From assembly GCA_964059195.1 (NCBI GenBank), contig CAXKWD010000011.1, positions 13,657,951 to 13,721,950 on the forward strand: DNA of 64,000 nt, in the 5' to 3' direction. The position numbers were made by a program, and so were the translations under genes. Every line of letters starts with the position of its first letter. Position 1 is the stretch's first letter. The DNA is from Ectobius pallidus. Lineage: Eukaryota > Arthropoda > Insecta > Blattodea > Ectobiidae. The notes under the pieces are model-generated. The model did not search any database. It was not told the origin of the DNA and worked only from the letters and a program-made list of their open reading frames with translations. Below, in pieces: positions 56,210 through 64,000 of the stretch.

Positions 56210-56420
56210 TTATACCGTCGCAGCGGCTCATGCTTAGCGCGTGGGGATGGCATACAAACAGTCCCGTTTTCAAATCGCGAGGCGGGCGGGCGTATGATTC
56301 GTGGTGAACGAAGCCGTGACTTTGGGATCATCCCGTTTCCCCCTCTCATTCCACCAACTCTTTCTACTTCATTTGCAAACTCCCCCTCATTATCATCCCG
56401 TTTCCTTATATCATTTTTGC
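56210..56420 (+). mobile_element. P5b: tRNA-derived SINE, plus strand
   Basis: Head accgtcgcagcggctcatgcttagcgcgtggg with an A-box-like region, worn B box (cgttttcaaatcgcg), then the body gcgggcgtatgattcgtggtgaacgaagccgtga...cccgtttccccctctcattccaccaac as in P5a. Landed at the broken end of LINE A. The plus frames 56294-56528 are SINE translation. Confidence 0.82.
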
Positions 56421-57497
56421 TTATTTCCTGTTATAAAAATAAAATCTGTTTATTTCGGATTTTTCTGGAACTTCGCATATTTTGCAGGCCTATCAATAGT
56501 CCACATTGTTTATAAAACATTAGTGTAAGCTTTTTTTATTAACGAAGTAACGGGAAGCGACCTCAAATCCTTCGGTACAGAAGGCACAGGCTTTCCACCA
56601 ACCAATGAATAAACACCGCATCAATCGCTGCAAATTCGATTAATTTCCCCAAGGAAAGCATGCTTCAGAATTTTCCGAGTATCTATGGTTAATGATGATG
56701 ATGATGATGACGAAGGTTACCTTTAAATTATTTCTTAGCTGGAGACTCCAATTTGTTGAAGCATAAATTCCTTGGGAACATATATGCGCAACATTCACTT
56801 CTGTGAGTATAATTTTCCTTGAGGCAAAAGTGCGAGGTGGAGGTTTATATTTAGCGTATCCAATACAGTGGAAAGTAAGTGTCGCTTGTACGGGATTCAC
56901 AAGTTAGCCGGAGAGCGATATAGGTAAAATCCTAGTTTCCTATATCAGGGATTTTAGCTAATTTCGTGACTGCAGCATTTGCATAGAAATAGGTGCCGGG
57001 CTGGAAGAATGCTTTTCATAGCTACAGACACAAGATGAAGGGTTAATACGATTTTATTATATGCATTCCGAGAGTCAATTGCTCCGTGAATAGTTTTGGT
57101 CCCTGTCAAGTGAAGAGGATGGCTGCAGTGAATCAATGTGTTCTGGCTTCATACGATATGAAATGCACTTTGCACTGGCCATTACGTTTCCAGACGAAAT
57201 TTAATACAGAATAGAACTTCAGCAACGATTTTCACGAGTAGTGCCTTAGGAAGAGGCATAAAGTAGTAATTTGACATATTTAAGTAAAACCTGAACAGAA
57301 ATTTCAGTTAATTATCTCATATTCTCTGAGATATATTAATTTTGTTTATTTATTTTCTAAAATTGAACAATGAACTCTATATCCTTCAACAAATATAAAA
57401 TATGAACATGAATTTTTATGTAACATTTTATGATGCTTACACTGAAGAACGTTTTAAATTATTTTTATAGAAAAAATAATAGTTTGAAATTCACGTA
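56421..57497. other. intergenic, nothing recognised
   Basis: A short GAT array (56690-56710, gatgatgatgatgatga). No gene. Confidence 0.5.
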
Positions 57498-58138
57498 CGA
57501 GGCGCGTCCATAAAGTAACTTTCCCAGGGGCCGTTTCCAGAAACTAAACACAATTTCATGGACATATTTATTGCGACATATACAGCAAGCTCTTAGCTAT
57601 TTTTCTTCACATTCGCCAATGGAATTGAAACATTTGTCATACCGTGGGACCAAATTTTGAATGCCTGTGTCGTAGAAATCTGCCGCCAAGAATTTGAACC
57701 ACTGGGTGACAACCATCGCCGCCTCTCTGTCATTCTCTGTCTATTTTTGAATTGTAGGAAAAGATGAAAAAAGATGGAGGTGTTTAAACATCTCCCAGTC
57801 AAACTTCTGCAGGAGGCTTTTTGGGATGTCGTCAAACATCCTCTCTACAGCCCGTAACCTGCTCCCAGTGCTTTCCTTCTTTTCCTACACCTCAAGAAAT
57901 GTCAGAGAATGAAAGAGCGGAGATGGTTGTCAAACAATGTTCCAATCTTAGATGACAGATTACTATGACTGGGATACAAAAGTTGGTCCCACGGTATGAC
58001 AAATGTCTGAATTCCGGTGGTGAATATGTTGAAAAATAGCTCTACACATCCTGTATCTGTTACAATAAATGTGTTCATTAAATGTTGTTTTGTTTCAGTT
58101 AATGGCCTATGGGAAAGTTACTTTATGGACGCGCCTCG
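57498..58138. mobile_element. M5: mariner-derived inverted element, both ends present
   Basis: cgaggcgcgtccataaagta at 57498 and its inverse at the right end (58138) are identical through 28 bases (...actttccca). The left arm (to about 57815) encodes the mariner transposase C-terminus on the minus strand; the right arm repeats it on the plus strand (tactatgactgggatacaaaagttggtcccacggtatgac). TA lies left of the element (57496-57497); TG is at the right, so the target site is intact on one side only. Same plan as M1 and M4: a repeated unit, not a one-off rearrangement. Confidence 0.88.
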
Positions 58139-58758
58139 TGCGAACCAAATATAAAAGAAATAAACTTAGGCCGGCAAAAAAAACCTGATCCACAATTTTG
58201 TTGCAAGCTTTGTGAAATAGATTTTTAAGAAAAGTATTTCAGAGCAGTATCTCTATTTATGTGAGATAAGTAATATTTTTGATTCGACTAAACATTAACA
58301 TTGAAACTGATAAAACATGTTATTAAAATTTGCGTCCACTGGCAGTTTTAAACCTCACGGTACTTTAAATACGGTGTCAGATACACCTTTTCATGTGCTT
58401 AAAGGGAATAGAATTTTACAATTTACAGTTAAAATCCAAAAACAGGATTTTCTGTTGCCAAAATGGATATACTTCCGTTTAGGTCATCCATTAAAGTTCG
58501 GAGAACTGGAGAACTGAGAGAAACTTGTAACTAATTGATTCCGGAAATAGAATAGTGGATAAAGTTAAAGCATCTCATCAACTCCATGCAAAGTGAACAA
58601 TGAAAACTTGCTTAACACATCAAAATTTATCATTTACTTAAATCAGAACTTGGATGGTAACGGAAACGTATTTGCCTTTTCTAAAAACCGGATAAAAGGA
58701 AATAAATTATTTAATAAACCCAACATTGTAACCACAATTAAAGCTAAAAAAAATGTAA
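58139..58758. other. intergenic, nothing recognised
   Basis: The 66-codon plus frame 58317-58517 is unrecognised. No gene called. Confidence 0.45.
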
Positions 58759-58863
58759 TGGGCTGAGAATTTAAACAGGATGGAAGGATTTTTTTAAGGG
58801 AATCCAGGAGGAAGAAGGAATAGAGGACGGCCAACATTGAGATACAAATACCTCGAGCTCCCA
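58759..58863 (+). pseudogene. LINE C C-terminal remnant
   Basis: Plus frame WAENLNRMEGFF-stop-GNPGGRRNRGRPTLRYKYLE matches the post-RT signature WAGHxNRM...GGRRNRGRP typical of non-LTR retrotransposon C-termini. One in-frame stop in about 35 codons; flanks not alignable. Only about 100 bp remain recognisable. Confidence 0.65.
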
Positions 58864-61059
58864 TCTGTACTTATGACAATTCTACTATTTTGGTGATATT
58901 TAAATTAGGATATAATATTTTTCTTTGTTCTATGCAGTGAATTTGTTATAGGGAGTTGTATTTTTAAATCAGTGTAATTTTTCAGGTATTTCTTGTATCT
59001 CAGAAAGTACAGACTGTACAAAACTAACGCATTCGTTTGTTAGGAATAGTACCTGAACAAAAATTACAAATTTAATATATTTGTAGGAATCGGTATATTC
59101 ACATTTCTTGTCTGCGAATAATACGACGTGTAACAAACAGTAATGAAGATAACGACTGTAAAAGAGCTATTTCTTCCCATTCGAAGTCGTGACATTACAG
59201 ATGAGAATCTTCTTACACTTTTGCGTGGAACTAAGAAAATGGAAAGAAGGGCCGACAGCGCACAAAGGAAAATCTCGCAGCTTCTTCATATCTGTGTTCT
59301 CTCGGTTCAACATTTTTACACCATTCCATTCTTTTTCTTCCGTCTTTAATTAAATCACTTTTATTACATAGAAGCCGAAGACAACATTTAATACTTGGTA
59401 TTTACAGTATACAGAGATATGAGATGCTAGCATCAATACATTATTAATCCTGTAGCCTTTTTGATGCGAGGACTGCTACGAGGAAAGTCTCTTGCAACAG
59501 CACTTTCCATTTAAAAATATTTCCACACTACACTGGTTTCGTAATTCGGCTGAGTGCTGCTTTCAGCGTTTAAAGCGAAAAAATGAGTGGTGTTATTTTA
59601 TATAAGAGGAGAAGAAAACGATTTTAAAAAATTAAGAGATATAAAGAAGAGAAGTTAAAATAGCAAATACGCGTATTCACAACACAAAGCCAATATTGTA
59701 CTTCTGCCTCGTATGTGTTATGCTAATAATTGGGCTAATAATAGCTAATAAGCTAATAATAGCTTAAAAGAACTACTTTTATAAGGTAAATCCTATTTTT
59801 ACAAGAGAGTAATAAAATGTTAAATATATTCTGGGAAGGTCAGGAAAACTCTTTAGTTTTTTTAAATTTTATTTAGTCGCAAAACATTTAAAGGCTTATT
59901 ATATATTTTTATTTATTTATTAATAACTCATTACCTTATCTATAACATTATTTTGATGGGTTAAGTTGAGTACTTTATTCATGCAAGGGAAATTAATTTA
60001 ATGAATCAGAATATGAATATTATGAAAAGAATTCAGTCAGTAAAAGTAAAGCTGTAATAAATTTCTCTAGCGAAAAAATATGATCCATGAACATGAACAG
60101 TTGAAATAATTTTCCTTCAGAGCAACATTAAGCAACATTAATATAGAAGAGCAATTTGAATTTTTTTGTTTCTTTAGCTTTTTGAGGACATAAGGCGTAA
60201 TAATTATCGTATAAAATGCTATTATCGTCCCCGTAAAGTACAATCTTGAAATTCATCAAAGTATGAATTAACGTTTTTGTCCCAAATTTATTGCACTCTG
60301 CCTTTAACGTCGAGAGTGCAGGTGTAAATTGCAGTAACGCTTTACTTGAAAGAAATACTTTTCTTTTTGAATACGTTCTTGTACTTACTTCACTTTTCTG
60401 CATACACCGCCATGTTTTCTCTCTCAATAAATGTGTACGAAGGCTGCCGACTGCAAGGGGAAATGGGAAACGCCAAGGGATGTTTTCATATGTGGAGTAC
60501 ATTGCCACGAGTAAGAACGACTTAGGAAAATGGGGATCGATGTAAAAAATAGAGCTACATATGGGAAGAGGGAGAAGAAAGGGTTAAATAGGCACCTCCC
60601 CAGGGGTTAAAATGCTAGTCACACGGATGGGGAATTTCAAATTTCATGTCATGAACTTACACGTGAAAATAGAATAGAAACAACACAAGGAACATGCAAA
60701 TGAAAAATGTGTGGCAAGGTGAAGAGAAATACGAGGTGCTGCAAGGATAAAATAAAAACAAATGCGTGTGAGAGTAACGAAATATGGAACTGGCAAAGTT
60801 TAAGAAAATTCTGAAATAAAATAGTCACTTTCAGTTAGCACTGTTTGTCTACTTCAGTCGTGTCAATGAGAAAAATCACTCCAGGCTCTTATCTCTGTCT
60901 CGTAATACTGCATTACCTTGTCCAAGCCTGATTTACACTATCTACGCGAGAGCCTAATCAAAGAGAATGTCAAGGTGAACAAGAAAAGGGAGTCAGTGAG
61001 TCATTCGGCGACATGCCGATTCTAGATTAATAACATTATAATCTATCTTTGTTTGCTTG
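58864..61059. other. gene-free AT-rich stretch
   Basis: Tandem words gctaataatagctaataagctaataatagctt (59724-59765) and agcaacatta twice (60121-60140). The minus frame 60128-60508 (126 codons) is unrecognised. No gene called. Confidence 0.45.
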
Positions 61060-61435
61060 TTGTTGTTTATCCTCTTCGTTCCACGGCGTAAGACAAGGAA
61101 TCTCAGGTAGAATTTACTTACGTTTATTTCCTGTACAAAACAAAGTGACAGGTGGTAACCCATCTACGCGACAGCTCTCTAAGAGAAGAATAAGGTATTA
61201 GTGGATGTGAAAGGATCTGAAAGTTTAGTCCGGAGGCTCAAATTTCGGCTTGGATATCCTAAATGTGTGTTAAATCTAGGCCAGGTTCTTTTAAGCCCTG
61301 AAAAATCCGCTGACATCGGCATGCTTTAAACGTGCGAATCTTGAATCTACAATGCGTTTCTCGCAACAGTTGGCCAATCGTGCGGGTTTCTGCGTTGCGG
61401 CGCCCACCGCTCTAACTCCCGAGCGATTGGGTGAA
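61060..61435 (-). mobile_element. P3d: diverged tRNA-derived SINE
   Basis: Body segments gtgacaggtggtaacccatc, attagtggatgtgaaaggatctgaaagtttagtccggaggctc and agccctgaaaaatccgc align with P3b in order, but with many substitutions. Head ends near the gcgcccaccgctctaactcccgagc at 61400-61425, which is tRNA-like but not the P3b head. Oldest P3 copy here, or a related family. Confidence 0.68.
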
Positions 61436-62201
61436 ATATCTACGCAAATAAAGCCGCTAACGGTATATGATTAAGGTTCTCACAGTTACAGTTAAAATTA
61501 CAATGAAAATAACCACGTACCTCATCAAAAGACATGTTGGAATTGTCCTCCTCTTGCAAGGAAATTTTCTTTACTGCGCATAAGGTGAGCTTCCGAGGTA
61601 TAGTCAGTTTCTTTTGTGATATTGTCTAAGTTCTAATGTATGGGGAGTTGACCTATACACTTTATTTTTTAAGTTCCCCGTAAATAATAGTGAAATACTG
61701 TTAGAAGAACTTATAGACAATATCTCAAGATAAATTAACTCTATCTCGGAAGCTGAACTTTGGCGCGTGAAAGAAAATTTCCTGAAAAGGTGTCAGTGTT
61801 GTGTGGATGCTTTTACTAGCCCCCGGCTATGAAGGACTGCAGACGCCAATGTCGCCATCTTTCGGAACAGTCAACAAACAGTAGTGTGTCGTCTGCCGAG
61901 AGAAAATCTAGTTTCACCATTTCATTATATTGTTTTCAGAAATCTGTAATCATGGGTAAAATTATGGAAATATGTCCCGCCAACAATGAACAATGTTTAT
62001 AATTCCGCAAAAGCAGCTCCGAATGTTTTCTAACAAATCATCTCAAGAATGGATGCATAAACTCAAAATGCAATCTCGGACAACTAAGAAACGACCGGCT
62101 GTTACGGATATCAGCCATCTCTATTATTTACGCCAAGCTTATACAAGTGGATGAGGCTGTGTAAAGCGTTGCACACATTCAGCCTTATGCAAGGATTATT
62201 A
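61436..62201. other. intergenic, nothing recognised
   Basis: No feature supported. Confidence 0.5.
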
Positions 62202-62548
62202 GTAGAGTACGATTACTTCCACAAAGTCTCTGGCCTTGAAGACTTAACCCAGCCAGCGAGCTTCTCGTTACAGCTTGCGCAGACTCGCATGCGCATAAGA
62301 TCAGTGAGCTACTGTTGTGCACAGAGTGAAGATCACTCTTGCAGCACGTTGCCAGTCGTAGAAAATAATATAATACTTGAGTGGAAGGATAATGCCGCAA
62401 CAAGACAGAGACAGACAACACGTTGAGTGGGATAGAAGAGCTGGACCAATCATGGTGCAGCTACCTCCGCTAGGCAGGAATTGTGACACTCGCTCCTAAG
62501 ATATGTATGTAAACATCCAGAGACTTTGTGGAAGTAATCGTACTCTAC
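62202..62548. mobile_element. T16: 347-bp MITE with perfect 32-bp TIRs
   Basis: The 32 bases at 62202-62233 (GTAGAGTACGATTACTTCCA...) are repeated inverted without mismatch at 62517-62548. Because of this, frames on both strands begin with VEYDYFHKVSG. The interior is mixed-composition and non-coding. No clear target duplication, so the superfamily is unassigned. Likely young. Confidence 0.85.
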
Positions 62549-63139
62549 ATTTTTCTCCTCTGCTGTGTATATTCCTGGTATAAATGTCATAAATGGATTA
62601 TTAATAAGATCGCAACTGTACATCTTTTTAAAGTCTAATCCTTCACTGGGAAATGTAAGGCTAGTGCTTTGAGACAGGAGCAATTATTTAGCAATTACCG
62701 AGAAAGTTGACAGTGATGTTGAAACAAAGAAAGCGGTGCATGTTGATGTTTTGCAGGTGCCAGATGCGCGATAAAGTTTGTTTTGGGCGACAGGTGTCGC
62801 TCGCCATTACTTCCAAGCCCAGTGCTTCCAGATTATCTTCTTCTCCAACCGGCCCGGTCGTCCAAAATGAATTTGCGGCCTTAAAATTCAGTCAGCCTTA
62901 ATTTGGTTCCGACAAAGCGTCTTTACAAGAAACACTTCACTTTCTCTCTACAAAATATTAGCATTTCTTTCTGATTATCATACGGAGAGCGAGCTAATAT
63001 TTCCTTGCTCCTCCAGCTTTTATCCTTTTTTTTTTTTGTTCTGCTTTCTCTTTTAAATTTATGTCAATTATACGCCGCATCATTAGCCGATAAAATGAAT
63101 AGGATTCCCATTGTAGTATGTTATGATATATATCTTTTC
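62549..63139. other. intergenic; short unrecognised frame
   Basis: 62707-62901 (+, 64 codons) has a less AT-biased composition and a Ser/Pro-rich C-terminus but no recognisable domain and no clear splice context. Left uncalled. Confidence 0.4.
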
Positions 63140-63890
63140 GATGCCTTCAGGAATGTTGGATTGGAAATTAGTACAGAAAAAAACTAAGTATATGATCATG
63201 GAACGTCAAAATAATGCTCTACAAAGTATTACAATAGCCGGTAATCGTTCCTACAAGTGGAGAAATACAAATATCTGGGAACAATAATTACAGACACAAA
63301 TAATATTAAGGCAGAAGTTAAGTGTAGACTCAAATCAGGAAATGCTTGTTTTTATGCAGTTCAGAAACTATTATCTTCTCGTCTTCTGTCAAGAAATCTA
63401 AAAATAAAAATTTATAACACTATTATCCTGCCGGTTGTATTATATGGATGTGAGACATGCCCGCTTACTTTTAGGAAAGAATACAATCTGAGACTGTTCC
63501 AAAACAGGGTGCTTAGGAAAACATTTGGGCCTAAGAGAGATGAAAATGGGGACTGGAGAAAACTACATAAAGACGAGCTTCATAACCTGTACTCGTCACC
63601 GGATATAGTAAGGGTAATTAAATTACGGAGGATGAAATGGGCTGGAGGAAAGACATAAATAAAAATCTATTGACTGGGAGACCCGAAGGGAAAAGACCAT
63701 ATGGAAGACCTAAACGTAGATGGGAGGACAATATTAGGGTATATTTAAGGGAAGTAGGATTTGCAAGGGATGATTGGACGGAGTTAGCACAGAATAGGGT
63801 TGAATGGCGGGATCATGTAAGCGCGGCAATGAACCTTCGGGTTCCATAAAATATTTATTATTCCTTTACCTTGCTGAGGAATTGTCTTGA
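63140..63890 (+). pseudogene. LINE A reverse transcriptase C-terminus and 3' end
   Basis: Begins within DAFRNVGLEISTEKT (63140-63185), then after frame breaks reads VEKYKYLGTIITDTN, EVKCRLKSGNACFYAVQK, PVVLYGCETCPL, FGPKRDENGDWRKLHKDELH and SSPDIVRVIKLRRMKWAG. A short deletion follows where other copies read HVVRMGEE; the next frame has LTGRPEGKRPYGRPKRRWED and ends NLRVP-stop at 63849. The 3' untranslated ccttgctgaggaattgtctt follows without a TAAG array. Catalytic core missing; non-functional. Confidence 0.9.
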
Positions 63891-64000
63891 TTTTAAAAAT
63901 ATGTTAAAATATGTTTAAGAAAAGTAGTATTTTCCATGTAGTTGAATCCATAGTTGACATAGTTTTCTCCTTTTAATTGATACAATTAGGCCTACTCTTA

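Noticed and set aside
60128..60508. 126-codon minus-strand frame
   Set aside because: No family or motif recognised; overlaps another frame on the opposite strand.
62707..62901. Possible short exon (Ser/Pro-rich, less AT-biased)
   Set aside because: No clear acceptor or donor pairing and no recognised protein; left as unannotated.
1..64000. CRISPR array, bacterial operon or prophage
   Set aside because: No regularly spaced direct repeats with unique spacers, no ribosome-binding sites or dense coding; the sequence is eukaryotic.

Overview
This is AT-rich, intron- and repeat-dominated nuclear DNA from an animal. It is most likely an insect, and the mix of tRNA-derived SINEs, decayed LINE reverse transcriptases, mariner remnants and many MITEs fits a large polyneopteran (cockroach or termite-like) genome. 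That taxon is an inference from repeat style, not proven. I find no intact host gene, rRNA, tRNA, CRISPR array or bacterial-type operon. The open reading frames are short and nearly all are chance frames, simple-repeat translations or transposon debris. One 200-base run of N (13289-13488) is an assembly gap.

Layout. 1-15 kb: mostly unannotated AT-rich DNA holding a nested LINE 3' end (3.4-4.0 kb), a 740-bp TIR element with a 5-bp target duplication (4.6-5.4 kb), a hAT-type MITE (6.5-7.1 kb), a long hairpin (9.8-10.0 kb), a SINE carrying a coding-like stretch (10.8-11.3 kb) and a TIR element (14.1-14.6 kb). 15.4-17.1 kb: a cluster of tRNA-derived SINEs, one interrupted by a DNA element. 18-27 kb: a Penelope-like/hammerhead-like remnant, mariner remnants, more SINEs, a hAT MITE with a perfect 8-bp duplication, and the best LINE reverse transcriptase fragment (25.7-26.6 kb). 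27-41 kb: SINEs, a mariner 3' half arranged as an inverted duplication (32.3-33.0 kb), four TIR elements of 0.2-1.3 kb and a 2.5-kb TIR element rich in short palindromes (38.2-40.7 kb). 41-51 kb: purine-rich simple repeats, hAT and TA-target MITEs and LINE A remnants. 51-64 kb: further hAT MITEs, a LINE-in-LINE nest (55.5-56.2 kb), a second inverted mariner element (57.5-58.1 kb), a MITE with perfect 32-bp TIRs (62.2-62.5 kb) and a LINE A 3' end (63.1-63.9 kb).

The parts do not form a pathway. They are a record of insertion and nesting: LINEs would supply reverse transcription for the SINEs, and missing full-length mariner, hAT and other transposases would mobilise the MITEs. The most distinctive observations are (i) mariner 3' halves fused as inverted repeats in two separate mariner lineages, one of them present in three copies; (ii) several MITEs whose exact ends are proven by target-site duplications; (iii) a strong excess of the palindrome TAGGCCTA; (iv) SINE families whose 3' tails have become microsatellites. 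SINE, LINE and TIR family names (P1-P6, LINE A-H, T1-T16) are local labels used only here.
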